Source of the DNA: CAZUDO01 sp964618895
GTDB lineage: Bacteria > Desulfobacterota > Binatia > DP-6
Direction of reading: 5' to 3'
NCBI GenBank assembly: GCA_964618895.1
Contig: CAZUDO010000038.1
Coordinates: 26,934-90,933 of the forward strand
DNA length: 64,000 nucleotides
Below the pieces are notes generated by a model. That model was not told where the DNA came from and did not search any database. It saw only the letters and a program-made list of their open reading frames with translations. Positions 52,019-60,196 of the stretch are shown one piece after another. The position numbers were made by a program, and so were the translations under genes. Numbering within the stretch: the stretch's first letter is position 1; the number at the start of each line of letters is the position of its first letter.

Positions 52019-52061
52019 TCCATGAAAATCCGTTGAGCTGAAGAGCATTTTCATGGATACT
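52019..52061 (+). promoter_or_regulatory. perfect palindrome overlapping a leaderless promoter of the second DUF4143 ATPase
   Basis: Perfect 11-bp inverted repeat: TCCATGAAAAT (52019-52029), 17-nt loop, ATTTTCATGGA (52047-52057). TTGAGC (52033-52038), a 17-nt spacer and GATACT (52056-52061) form a sigma70-like promoter (4/6 at each box). The ATG at 52069 lies 7 nt after the -10, so the mRNA would be leaderless. Same layout as at 2771-2806, different sequence. Confidence 0.6.
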
Positions 52062-52068
52062 CGGGGCG

Positions 52069-53229
52069 ATGCTGATCCCCCGCGACCAGCACCTGGGGTG
52101 CTTGCGGCGGCTCCTGCGGGCGTTTCCCGTGGTCGCACTGGTCGGCCCCCGGCAGGTGGGGAAGACGACCCTCGCCCGCCAGCTGACGGCCACGACACGC
52201 GCGACGCACTTCGATCTCGAGGACGACCGCGACCTCGCCCGCATGGCCGACCCGATGCTCGCCCTCGAGCCGCTCCGGGGCCTGGTGGTGATCGACGAGA
52301 TCCAGCGTCGTCCCGACTTGTTTCCGGCCCTCCGGGTGCTCGTCGATCGCCCGCGCTGCCCGGCGCGGTTTCTCGTGCTCGGGAGCGCCGCCCCGACGCT
52401 CCTCCGACAGTCCTCCGAGACCCTGGCCGGTCGAGTCGCCTACCACGAGCTGCCGGGATTGGCGCTGACCGAGGTCGGCCCCGACCGGCTGGCGCGGCTC
52501 TGGCAACGCGGGGGGTTTCCGAGCGCGTACGTCGCACCGTCGGAACGCGCCAGCCGGGAGTGGCGCCGCCAGTTCGTGCGGACGTTCCTGGAGCGCGACA
52601 TGGCGAGCCTGCTCGGCCCCCTGCCGCCCCCGGCGCTGGAGCGGTTCTGGAGCATGCTCGCCCACTATCACGGACAGACCTGGAACGGTGCCGAGCTGGC
52701 GCGCGCGTTCGGGGTGGGCGAGCCCGCCGTCCGGCGGTATCTCGACGCCCTCACCGCCACCTTCATGGTCCGCCAGCTCCGCCCCTGGGCCGAGAATCTG
52801 AAGAAGCGCCAAGTGCGGGCGCCCAAGGTCTACCTCGCCGACTCGGGGCTCCTGCACACGCTGCTCGGGATCGACGATGGCGCGGCGCTCGACCGCCACC
52901 CGAAGGTGGGCGCTTCCTGGGAGGGCTTCGCGCTCATGCAGGTGGTCGCCCGACTCGGCGTGCGCTTCGACGAGTGCTACTTCTGGTCGACGTACCAGGG
53001 GGCGGAGCTCGACCTGCTGGTCGTCCGCGGTCGCCGGCGGTTCGGTTTCGAGTTCAAGCGCACCTCGGCCCCGGCCGTCACCCGCTCGATGCGGATCGCC
53101 CTGGCCGACCTGGGGCTCGCTCGCCTCGACGTGGTCCACGCCGGGCGCGACACCTTCGCCCTGGCCCCGAAGATCCGTGCCGTGGCCGCGGCGCGCCTGG
53201 TGGACGACCTGCCGCCGCTGCCGACGTGA
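52069..53229 (+). CDS. AAA_14 / DUF4143 family ATPase (COG1373-type), second copy
   Basis: 386 residues, the same length as the copy at 2806 but only distantly similar. Walker A GPRQVGKT at 26-33; Walker B VVIDE at 73-77 followed by IQRRPDLFP. The DUF4143 half has a winged-helix-like segment (GAELARAFGVGEPAVRRYL), VYLADSGLLHTLLG and the nuclease-like GAELDLLV...FGFEFK. Downstream partner absent. The role is unknown; the gene carries a private promoter palindrome. Confidence 0.88.
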   Translation: MLIPRDQHLGCLRRLLRAFPVVALVGPRQVGKTTLARQLTATTRATHFDLEDDRDLARMADPMLALEPLRGLVVIDEIQRRPDLFPALRVLVDRPRCPARFLVLGSAAPTLLRQSSETLAGRVAYHELPGLALTEVGPDRLARLWQRGGFPSAYVAPSERASREWRRQFVRTFLERDMASLLGPLPPPALERFWSMLAHYHGQTWNGAELARAFGVGEPAVRRYLDALTATFMVRQLRPWAENLKKRQVRAPKVYLADSGLLHTLLGIDDGAALDRHPKVGASWEGFALMQVVARLGVRFDECYFWSTYQGAELDLLVVRGRRRFGFEFKRTSAPAVTRSMRIALADLGLARLDVVHAGRDTFALAPKIRAVAAARLVDDLPPLPT

Positions 53230-53238
53230 GGCGGCGCG

Positions 53239-54849
53239 TCAGTCCGAGCGCGCCCGCATCAGGGTGGCATCGCTGATGATCGTCGTACTGTACGTCGACC
53301 CCCAGCACTCGCCACCCGTGGACTGGAGCTGCGCCGTCACCGGCAGGGTGAGCGGCAGCGCCGGCATGGGCAGGTAGCGACGCCTGGCGACCATGCCGGC
53401 CTTGGCCTTGCCGGCCACGCCGGCGCGTAGGTCGGCGGTCAGGACGCCGTCGCGCACCGGGGCCGGGCGCGGGTCGCGGTAGCGATAGCCCACGCCAGTG
53501 GGGATCGTCGTCCACAGCGCCCCGGCGGGCGCCCCCGCCTCCAGGACCGGCTGCGCGGCGCCAGAGGCGTCGTACAGGCAGAGCACGTAGTCGTTGAAGG
53601 TTGCCGGCGGATCGTCGAAATCCTGGATCAGGGTCGCCGCGCCCTTCTTCCACTTCCACGTCATCTTGTCGTCGTCGTCGTTCGGGCGGTCCTTCAGGAT
53701 CAGCGTCCCGCCGAGCGGCACGCCCGACCGGCACGGCGCCGTCGGCGCGGGGCTGCACGAGACCGTGACGCGGGGGCGGAACGCAGGCAGCGCGCTGTCG
53801 AGCGGTGCGGCCACGTAGAAGTGCGCGCCGTCGGGGCTGACGGCGACCGCGCGCGCACCGCCGATGTAGGCGATGCCGCCGATGGCGTTCACCATCTGGT
53901 CCCGGAGGGCGACGCGGCCGGTGGTGGCGTCGCGGGTGTAGAGCGAGATGGGGTTGTAGACGTAGGCGCCCGCGGGATCGATGCCGACCGCCGGGCCGTT
54001 GGTGCCGTCGAGCGACCCCTCGACGAGCGTGAGCGTTCCGTCCGGATTGCGCAGGAATGCGGCCACCTCGAAATCGGCATCGGTGGCGTACGCGTGCGCC
54101 CCGTCCGGACTGACGCGCAGGTTGGAGAGTGCGATGCCCGTCTGCACCGTGACCAGCGTGAGCGCACCGGTGGTGACGTTGCGCTGGAAGACGACCGCGC
54201 CGCCGCTGCCCGCGACGTAGACGTGCGCCCCGTCGGGGCTCACGGTCACGTCGCGCGCCCCGGTGAGCCCGCTCACTCCGCCGACACCGTCCTGCTGCAC
54301 CTCGACCGCCGTCAGCGCCCCGGTGGCGGCGTTGCGCTCGAACACCGCCAGGCCCGTGCCGGGCAGACGCGCGAGCCCGTAGACGTGCGCGCTGTCGGGG
54401 CTCACCGCCACCGCCTGCGCGCCGGAGAAGCCGCCCGGACCGCCGGCTTCCATGTGCTGTTCGACGTAGGCGACGTGGCCGGTCAGGGCATCCCGGCTGT
54501 GCACGGTGAGGGCGGCGCCGGGAAGGAGCAGATGGGCGCCGTCCGGGGTGATGGCGAGCGGTCCGGACAGGAGCGACGGCTGCCCGGTCGCGTGCTCCAC
54601 GTAGGTGAGCGTGCCGTCGCCCGTATTGCGCGCGAAGGCGTCGATGCTGGCGGTGCCCCCGATCTCGCTGACGGCGTAGACGTGCAGCCCGTCCGGGCTC
54701 ACGACCACCGAGGTCGGCTGGATGGCGGTGCCGAGGCCGCCGACGCCGTTCCGCATGGCCTGCACCTGAACGATCACGGCGCCGCCGTACGCGACCCGCG
54801 CCAGCAGGCAGAGGGCCAGCACAGCGGCCCAGCTCGACGGGCGAGGCAT
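53239..54849 (-). CDS. secreted lactonase-like beta-propeller with shared C-terminal domain
   Basis: 536 residues from ATG 54849. Signal peptide (AVLALCLLARVAYGG). Seven-bladed propeller of the lactonase/YVTN kind: VVVSPDGLHVYAVSEIGGTA, AVAVSPDSAHVYGLARLPG, DVTVSPDGAHVYVAGSGGAV and more. The C-terminal ~160 residues (LILKDRPN, WKWKKGA, LCLYDASGAA, GYRYRDPR, LPMPALPLTLPVTAQLQ, CWGSTYS) look like a divergent form of the C-terminal domain in 30584 and 48683. Function unknown; extracellular binding or enzyme. Confidence 0.82.
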   Translation of the reverse strand: MPRPSSWAAVLALCLLARVAYGGAVIVQVQAMRNGVGGLGTAIQPTSVVVSPDGLHVYAVSEIGGTASIDAFARNTGDGTLTYVEHATGQPSLLSGPLAITPDGAHLLLPGAALTVHSRDALTGHVAYVEQHMEAGGPGGFSGAQAVAVSPDSAHVYGLARLPGTGLAVFERNAATGALTAVEVQQDGVGGVSGLTGARDVTVSPDGAHVYVAGSGGAVVFQRNVTTGALTLVTVQTGIALSNLRVSPDGAHAYATDADFEVAAFLRNPDGTLTLVEGSLDGTNGPAVGIDPAGAYVYNPISLYTRDATTGRVALRDQMVNAIGGIAYIGGARAVAVSPDGAHFYVAAPLDSALPAFRPRVTVSCSPAPTAPCRSGVPLGGTLILKDRPNDDDDKMTWKWKKGAATLIQDFDDPPATFNDYVLCLYDASGAAQPVLEAGAPAGALWTTIPTGVGYRYRDPRPAPVRDGVLTADLRAGVAGKAKAGMVARRRYLPMPALPLTLPVTAQLQSTGGECWGSTYSTTIISDATLMRARSD

Positions 54850-54947
54850 GAGGGGGCGGAGTGTACACCTGCTTCGCCGCTCGGCGTCAAGCCGAAAGAT
54901 CGCAGCTGAAAGATCGCCGCCGATGACGCCCGCGGCCGGCCCCGAGC

Positions 54948-55424
54948 TCACGGCTCCCGATACACCCGGGGGCGCGCGCGGACGGGGTCGAGCACGGAAA
55001 AGTCGGTGGGCGCGACCACGTAGCCCTGCGGATGCGGCGGACGGGCCTCGTGCCCCAGGGCTTCGAGGACACGCGCGGTGCGGTAGTAGGTCGTGAGGGT
55101 GAGGAAGATCAGTCCCACCAGGTCGAGCGGGTTGCGCGCGCCGGATTCGCGCATCGCGTCGCCCCGCTCGGCCGGGGCGAGATCGGCGAATCCCGGCGCG
55201 CCGCGCGCGTGGGCGCGCTCGTCCACCGCCGCCAGGGCCTCGACGACGGCGGCCCGCAGCTCGGGCTGCTCGCCGAGCGCGGCGGCGATGGCGGGCGCGA
55301 GCCCCGCCTCGCCGGCGCCGGGGAGGCGCGCGGCCGGGTGCGGGGGCACCAGCTCGTCGAGCACGCTCGCCAGCGTGCGCAGCTCGGCGGGCGAGAATCC
55401 GGGATCGTGCGGCGCGGCGCCCAT
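54948..55424 (-). CDS. gluconate 2-dehydrogenase subunit 3-like protein
   Basis: 158 residues of the small-subunit family that accompanies GMC-type flavin dehydrogenases (FSPAELRTLASVLDELVPPH at the start, helical bundle, RNPLDLVGLIFLTLTTYYR). No twin-arginine signal is obvious at the annotated ATG. It follows the GMC gene after 1 bp, as in two- or three-subunit alcohol/sugar dehydrogenases. It probably helps export or anchor the flavin subunit; no cytochrome subunit is adjacent. Confidence 0.8.
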   Translation of the reverse strand: MGAAPHDPGFSPAELRTLASVLDELVPPHPAARLPGAGEAGLAPAIAAALGEQPELRAAVVEALAAVDERAHARGAPGFADLAPAERGDAMRESGARNPLDLVGLIFLTLTTYYRTARVLEALGHEARPPHPQGYVVAPTDFSVLDPVRARPRVYREP

Positions 55425-55425
55425 G

Positions 55426-57036
55426 TCAGTCGAACAGGGTCGCCAGATTCCGCTTGATCATGTCGGCCACGTACAGCGCCAGCGCCTGGATGGTACTGGT
55501 CGGATTGACGGCGCCGGCGGTCACGAACAGGCTGCCGTCGACGATGAAGAGGTTCTTCACGTCGTGACTGCGTCCCCAGTCGTTCACCACCGAGGTGGCG
55601 GGATTCCGTCCCATCCGCGCCGTGCCCATCAAGTGCCAGCCGGCGAGCCGGAGCGGCGCCTCGACCATGAACGACCGCGCCCCGGCCGCACTGAGCACCT
55701 CCTGTGCGCGCGCGGTGCCAAAGTCGAGCAGTGCGCGGCTGTTGTCGCTCAAGCGGTACTGGATCCTGGGCGCCGGGATGCCATGGGCGTCTTTCAGCTC
55801 GGGGTCGAGCGTGACGCGGTTGTGTTCCTCCGGCAGGTCCTCGCAGATCGCCAGCAGGCCACCCAGGCGGTCGTGGATGCGATCGTACGCCTCGTGGTGC
55901 CCCGCGCCGACGGGGAGCTGGCCGTTCATGAGGCCCCAGAGCGCCGTCGTGACCGGGCCGAAGCCGCGCATCAGCTCGAAGGAAAAGCCGCGCACGCAGC
56001 CGCGCGCGCGATCGGTCTCGTAGAACTGGTGGCTCCAGAGGCCGCATCCGGTCGGGCCCTTGTAGCCCTCGAGCCGGTCGTCGAAGACGCCCATCACCAT
56101 GGCGTAGGGGTGGAACATGAGGTTCTTGCCGACCAGGCCGCTCCGGTTGGCAAGCCCGTCGGGAAAGCGCGCCGAGCGCGAGTTGAGCAGCAGGCGCGGC
56201 GTGCCGACGCCGTTGCAGGCGACGATTACGATCTCCGCCCGCTGCCGGCGCTCGACGCCGTCGGCGTCGTAGTAGATGACGCCGTCGGCCATGCCGTCGG
56301 GCCGGACGGTGATCTCGCGCACGCGGCAGTGCGTGCGGAGACGCACGCCGCGCCGCTCGGCCACCGGCCAGTAGGTGATGTCGGTGCTCGCCTTGGCGCC
56401 CTGGGCGCAGCCGGTGATGCACGGCCCCAGGTTGATGCACGGCGCGCGCCCGCCGTAGGGCTCGGTGGCGATGGCGCTGTCCGACGGCCACCAGTGCCAG
56501 CCGAGACGGTTGAAGCCGCGCGCGATGGTCTCGCCCAGCGTGCCGAGCGGGATCGGCGGCATGGGCACGGCCTTGGGCGGATAGGCGGGATCACCGGCCA
56601 GCCCGGCCACGCCCATCATGCGGTCGTTCTCGGCCCAGTAGGGTTCCAGCCGGGCGTAGTCGATGGGCCAGTCGTCACCCACGCCGTCGAGCGTGCGAGT
56701 GCGGAAGTCCGACGGCTTCAGGCGCGGGAAGTGGCCAGCATACAGGATGGTGCTGCCGCCGACGGCGTTGAAGTTGGAGATCGAGATCGGCGACTCGCTG
56801 TCATTGACCGGGTAGTCCGCGGGCCGGCGGCGCACGTTCGGGCTGAGCGCGAAGTCGCCCTGCCCGCGTATCTCCCAGTCGGTCCCCGTGCTCGGGTACT
56901 CGGCCGGGTTCATCCAGCCGCCCTGCTCGAGGCAGAGGATGTTCATGCGCGTCTCGGCGAGGCTCCACGCGACCGCCGCGCCGGACGCGCCGGCGCCGAT
57001 GATCAGCACGTCGACGGGCTCTTCGGAAGTGGGCAT
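55426..57036 (-). CDS. GMC family FAD oxidoreductase
   Basis: 536 residues from ATG 57036 (GTG 57060 also possible). FAD motif VLIIGAGASGAAVAWSL; GMC signature GGSTILYAGHFPRL; C-terminal WHLMGTARMGRNPATSVVND and FIVDGSLFVTAGAVNPTST with the catalytic His/Asn segment. Oxidises an alcohol or sugar-like substrate, passing electrons to an unknown acceptor. Operon with the subunit-3-like gene downstream and the small WPYSFENIC protein upstream. Confidence 0.9.
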   Translation of the reverse strand: MPTSEEPVDVLIIGAGASGAAVAWSLAETRMNILCLEQGGWMNPAEYPSTGTDWEIRGQGDFALSPNVRRRPADYPVNDSESPISISNFNAVGGSTILYAGHFPRLKPSDFRTRTLDGVGDDWPIDYARLEPYWAENDRMMGVAGLAGDPAYPPKAVPMPPIPLGTLGETIARGFNRLGWHWWPSDSAIATEPYGGRAPCINLGPCITGCAQGAKASTDITYWPVAERRGVRLRTHCRVREITVRPDGMADGVIYYDADGVERRQRAEIVIVACNGVGTPRLLLNSRSARFPDGLANRSGLVGKNLMFHPYAMVMGVFDDRLEGYKGPTGCGLWSHQFYETDRARGCVRGFSFELMRGFGPVTTALWGLMNGQLPVGAGHHEAYDRIHDRLGGLLAICEDLPEEHNRVTLDPELKDAHGIPAPRIQYRLSDNSRALLDFGTARAQEVLSAAGARSFMVEAPLRLAGWHLMGTARMGRNPATSVVNDWGRSHDVKNLFIVDGSLFVTAGAVNPTSTIQALALYVADMIKRNLATLFD

Positions 57037-57090
57037 CGGCTGCGGGACGGTGCATGCCACGCCGTCCCGCGCCGCGTCCAGCCAGGGAGC

Positions 57091-57396
57091 TCAGGCGATG
57101 CGCAGGCGGCGGCGGACGGTGTCGGCGTCGAAGCCGAGCGCCCCGCAGATGTTCTCGAAGCTGTACGGCCAGCTCCGATCGGTGCTGGTGAACCAGCCGG
57201 GCACGTCCTCGTCCAGGGTCACCCGCCGGGGATGCCGGGGGGTGGTGCAGGTCTCGCGCCGCAGCAGCCACTCCGAGATGGCCGATTCGAGCACGGCGGC
57301 CATGAGCCGCGTTTCCGGGACATCGAGGCGCACCACCAGGACTCCCGCACTCTCCCACCCCTCTTCATCGTGGCGAACCGCCAGGTTCGTCTGCAT
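57091..57396 (-). CDS. small conserved-looking protein with a WPxSFENxC motif
   Basis: 101 residues. The C-terminal half reads WFTSTDRSWPYSFENICGAL and GFDADTVRRRLR, a pattern I have seen in small uncharacterised proteins of Deltaproteobacteria, where a W-[PS]-x-S-F-x-x-[IV]-C core precedes a helix-turn-helix-like tail. The N-terminal half is an amphipathic helix. It might be a DNA-binding or adaptor regulator. It is first in the run with the GMC operon and 55 bp upstream of the GMC start; regulation of that operon is a guess. Confidence 0.65.
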   Translation of the reverse strand: MQTNLAVRHDEEGWESAGVLVVRLDVPETRLMAAVLESAISEWLLRRETCTTPRHPRRVTLDEDVPGWFTSTDRSWPYSFENICGALGFDADTVRRRLRIA

Positions 57397-57459
57397 TCGT
57401 TTCGTACCACGTGGGTGGTTTCGGCCCCGTGACGGAGGAGTGAAGTGTACGTGCGGCGG

Positions 57460-57888
57460 TTACTCCACCGGCCCGCGGCGGTCGACGACGGCGACCACGG
57501 CGCCGTCCCGATCGAACGACGTGAGGGTGATCACGATGTCTGTGCGGCGGGCGCCGGTGACGGTGGCCCGGCAGAAGCGGGCCCCGGCGGCGAGCGACCC
57601 GGCGGTCTCCTCGGCGTAGAAGGTACCGGCGACCTCGGGCGACGCCCGGAAGCCGGTACCGAACTGGGTCACGTTGGCGCCCTCCGTATCCACGATGGTC
57701 GCGACGATCCCGATCGGGGTGGCGCTGGTCGCCACCACCTTGCAGTAGAGGGAGCCGCCCGGCTCGGGGACCAGGGTCCCGGTACGCAGCTTGAATGTGC
57801 GCTCGCCGGCGTGTGCGGCGGAACCCCCGCTCAGCGCCAACCCCAGCATGGTCACGGCAACAGCGATCCTTCGCGATGTGTGTGTCAT
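57460..57888 (-). CDS. small secreted protein of unknown function
   Basis: 142 residues from ATG 57888. Signal peptide (AVAVTMLGLALSGGSAAHA). The mature part is a single beta-sandwich-like domain with two cysteines (SLYCKVVAT, GARFCRATVT) that probably form a disulfide, ending in a VVDRRGP tail. No family recognised. Divergent from the acyl-CoA synthetase gene across a 182-bp gap with inverted repeats. Confidence 0.7.
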   Translation of the reverse strand: MTHTSRRIAVAVTMLGLALSGGSAAHAGERTFKLRTGTLVPEPGGSLYCKVVATSATPIGIVATIVDTEGANVTQFGTGFRASPEVAGTFYAEETAGSLAAGARFCRATVTGARRTDIVITLTSFDRDGAVVAVVDRRGPVE

Positions 57889-57960
57889 GGTCCGGCAAGA
57901 GAGCAAGGCGCGGGCCAGCGACGGACGGACGGGCGCCAACGGCCCACGCAGCGTTCTGCC

Positions 57961-58015
57961 CGCGGGGTGGCAGATCCGGTGTGCACCCCGCGCGCCGCCG
58001 GTGCCAACCGGATCT
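57961..58015. promoter_or_regulatory. interleaved inverted repeats in a divergent promoter region
   Basis: Two interleaved dyads: CGCGGGGTG (57961-57969) with CACCCCGCG (57984-57992), and AGATCCGGT (57972-57980) with ACCGGATCT (58007-58015). They lie between the divergent secreted-protein and acyl-CoA synthetase genes, so could be mutually exclusive hairpins or regulator sites. Confidence 0.35.
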
Positions 58016-58070
58016 AGCGCTCCCCGCCTGGACAGCATGACGACGCCTGCGCTAGCTCGATCGACACCCC

Positions 58071-59687
58071 ATGCACCCGACCCGTCCCCCCGACGCGCGC
58101 CGAGCCCGCCACGAGGCCGCGGGCGAATGGCCGCAACCCGCGCTCTCCGCAGCGCTGGATGCCCGCGTCCGTGCCACCCCCGACCGCCCCTACTGGATCG
58201 AGGGTGTCCGCGAGGGCGGACGGACGTTCACCTTTGCGGACCTGCAGGCGCGGGCGGTGCGCATGGCGGCGGCACTGCATGCGCTCAGCATCGGCCCCGG
58301 CGACGTGGTCTCGTGGCAGCTCCCCAACTGGTTCGAGAGCGCCGCGCTCGCGGTCGCCATCGACCGCATCGGCGCGGTCTCGAACCCCATCATCACCATC
58401 TATCGTGAGCGCGAGGTCGGCTTCGTCTGCCACCAGGCGCGCAGCCGCGCGCTGGTGATCCCGGGCGTCGTGCGCGCCGTCGACCATCGCGAGCTGGCGA
58501 CGGCCGTGCGCGGGCTCGCCCCCGATCTGGAGCACGTGCTCACCGTGCGCGCCGCCCCCGGCGCCGGCATGCGCGCGCTGGAAGCGCTGGAGGCGGACGC
58601 CACGCCCGGACCCCCGACCCCGCACGGTCCGCACGACGTGTCGATGGTGTTCTACACCTCGGGTACCACCGCCGACCCGAAGGGCGTGCTGCACACGCCG
58701 TCGACGCTGGGCGGCTTGATCCACGCCCACGCGGGGGCGCTCCGGCCGAGTCCCGACGACTGCAGCCTGCTGCAGTTTCCGCTCACCCACATCGGCGGCG
58801 TGACGCTGTTCGTGCAGCTGCAGGTGACGCACGGGTCGAGCGTGGTGTGCATGGACACGTTCGATCCTGCGCTCGCCGTCGACCTCATCGAACGCCACCG
58901 CGTCACCGCCGCCGGCGGGCCGCCCGCCGTCCTGCAGGCGATGTTCGCGGCGCCCAATTTCTCGCCCGAGAAAGTCCGCAGCGTACGGCTCAGCGGCTCG
59001 GGCGCTGCCGACGTGTCGCCCGAGCTGATGCGTCTCACGCAGGAGAAATTCGGCTGCTTCGCCTACCGCTCGTACGGCATGACCGAGTGCGCGATGCTCA
59101 CCACCGGCAGGCCGGACGACCCGGAGGACAAACGCCACGGAACCGACGGGCGGCCGAGCCCGGGCTGCGTGGCGCGCCTGGTGGACGACGCGGGGCGCAT
59201 CGTGGGGGCCGGCGTGGAAGGCGAGATCGAGGCCTACGGGCCGCAGCTCTGCGTCGGTTACCTCGACCCGGCGCTCAACGTCGTCTTCACGCCCGACGGA
59301 TTCATCCGCACCGGCGACCTCGGCGTGCTCGACGCCGACGGCTATCTCCGCATCACCGGGCGGCGGAAGGACATCATCATCCGCAAGGGCGAGAACCTGT
59401 CCGCGAAGGGGATCGAGGACGAGCTGGCGGCGCATCCGGCGGTGGCGGACGTGGCGGTGATCGGGGTACCCGACGTGGAGCGCGGGGAGCGCGTGTGCGC
59501 GTGCGTGGTGGTGCGGCCGGGGGCGGGGGGGCTGACGCTCGGCGACGTCCGGGTGTTCATGGAGGGGCGCGGGGTGATGCGGCAGAAGATCCCAGAGCAG
59601 CTGGAGGTGGTGGACGAGCTGCCGCGGAACGCGACCGGGAAGGTGCGGAAGGACGTGCTGCGGGCGCGGTTTCGGGGGGTGGGGTGA
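58071..59687 (+). CDS. AMP-dependent acyl-CoA synthetase/ligase
   Basis: 538 residues. ATP loop MVFYTSGTTADPKGVLHT (P-loop), YGMTECAML, and the C-terminal hinge FIRTGDLGVLDADGYLRITG with RKDIIIRKGENLSAKGIED, and the final lysine in LPRNATGKVRKDVL. All adenylation motifs A3-A10 seem intact. Activates a carboxylic acid (probably a fatty or aromatic acid) to its CoA ester. ATG 58071 chosen. Not in an obvious operon. Confidence 0.92.
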   Translation: MHPTRPPDARRARHEAAGEWPQPALSAALDARVRATPDRPYWIEGVREGGRTFTFADLQARAVRMAAALHALSIGPGDVVSWQLPNWFESAALAVAIDRIGAVSNPIITIYREREVGFVCHQARSRALVIPGVVRAVDHRELATAVRGLAPDLEHVLTVRAAPGAGMRALEALEADATPGPPTPHGPHDVSMVFYTSGTTADPKGVLHTPSTLGGLIHAHAGALRPSPDDCSLLQFPLTHIGGVTLFVQLQVTHGSSVVCMDTFDPALAVDLIERHRVTAAGGPPAVLQAMFAAPNFSPEKVRSVRLSGSGAADVSPELMRLTQEKFGCFAYRSYGMTECAMLTTGRPDDPEDKRHGTDGRPSPGCVARLVDDAGRIVGAGVEGEIEAYGPQLCVGYLDPALNVVFTPDGFIRTGDLGVLDADGYLRITGRRKDIIIRKGENLSAKGIEDELAAHPAVADVAVIGVPDVERGERVCACVVVRPGAGGLTLGDVRVFMEGRGVMRQKIPEQLEVVDELPRNATGKVRKDVLRARFRGVG

Positions 59688-59756
59688 GGCGTCGCTCAGG
59701 ATGGTTATTGGCGGCGTTCCTTCAGCACCTGCGCGCCGAAGTTGGTCAAGCGCAGC

Positions 59757-59785
59757 TCGACTGACAAACCGGAAGGAAATAGGCT
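59757..59785 (+). promoter_or_regulatory. putative leaderless promoter of the small antitoxin-like gene
   Basis: TCGACT (59757-59762), 17-nt spacer, TAGGCT (59780-59785); ATG 59792 follows after 6 nt. The boxes are weak, but the geometry equals that of the other TA-type genes here. Confidence 0.35.
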
Positions 59786-59791
59786 CGCCGC

Positions 59792-59995
59792 ATGCTCGTC
59801 GCCACAGGGAAGGTCGTTGACGGCAAGGTGGTGGTCGAGGGCGCCACCGTCACCATCCTGGCTCCCGAGGATGCGGAGACCTTCGAGGTTGGTCCGGAAG
59901 AGGAGACTGCACTGCTTGCAGCCATCGCGGAGGCAGACCGGGGCGACTTCATCGAAGCCGCCGACATCCTCGCGAAGCTGAGCCCGCGCGGTTGA
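59792..59995 (+). CDS. small antitoxin-like protein
   Basis: 67 residues: LVATGKVVDGKVVVEGATVTI, then a Glu-rich helical C-terminus ending ADILAKLSPRG. Size, acidity and the beta-strand-then-helix build match small RelB/ParD-type or 'addiction module' antitoxins. What follows (59993-60060) looks like the decayed start of a ParE/RelE toxin. Intact itself, so possibly an orphan antitoxin. Confidence 0.6.
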   Translation: MLVATGKVVDGKVVVEGATVTILAPEDAETFEVGPEEETALLAAIAEADRGDFIEAADILAKLSPRG

Positions 59996-60060
59996 CGAAG
60001 CGGGTGCCCTCCAGGTCACGCGCCGGGCCACGAGCGACACCCGATGGAGGCTCCATGCCC
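59993..60060 (+). pseudogene. possible decayed start of a ParE/RelE-type toxin
   Basis: Directly after the small antitoxin-like gene, one frame reads TKRV and, after a single-base shift, LQVTRRATSDTRW, resembling the first strand and helix of ParE/RelE toxins; no longer frame continues. A 36-codon frame (60055-60165) follows with no recognisable match. Otherwise no gene is seen in 59996-60196. Confidence 0.3.
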
Positions 60061-60161
60061 CGCGCCAAGACCTCACCCCAAACGCCGACGAGCAACCGTG
60101 GCGAGGGCCGGATCGGGCAACGCGTCGTCGAGCGTCGAGGTCGGCCGAGCGGGTTTGGCGT

Positions 60162-60190
60162 GTGAACTTGCGCCGGCGGCGTAGTACACT
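60162..60190 (+). promoter_or_regulatory. putative leaderless promoter of mntA-hepT
   Basis: GTGAAC (60162-60167), 17-nt spacer, TACACT (60185-60190); ATG 60197 follows after 6 nt. The -10 has four of six consensus bases. Confidence 0.4.
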
Positions 60191-60196
60191 CGCACC

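Noticed and set aside
58847..59764. Alternate-frame open reading frame within the acyl-CoA synthetase
   Set aside because: Shadow frame; the +1 gene has all adenylation motifs.
60055..60165. 36-codon frame starting MPRAKTSPQTP
   Set aside because: Short, basic and without match or ribosome-binding site; I could not support it as a gene.
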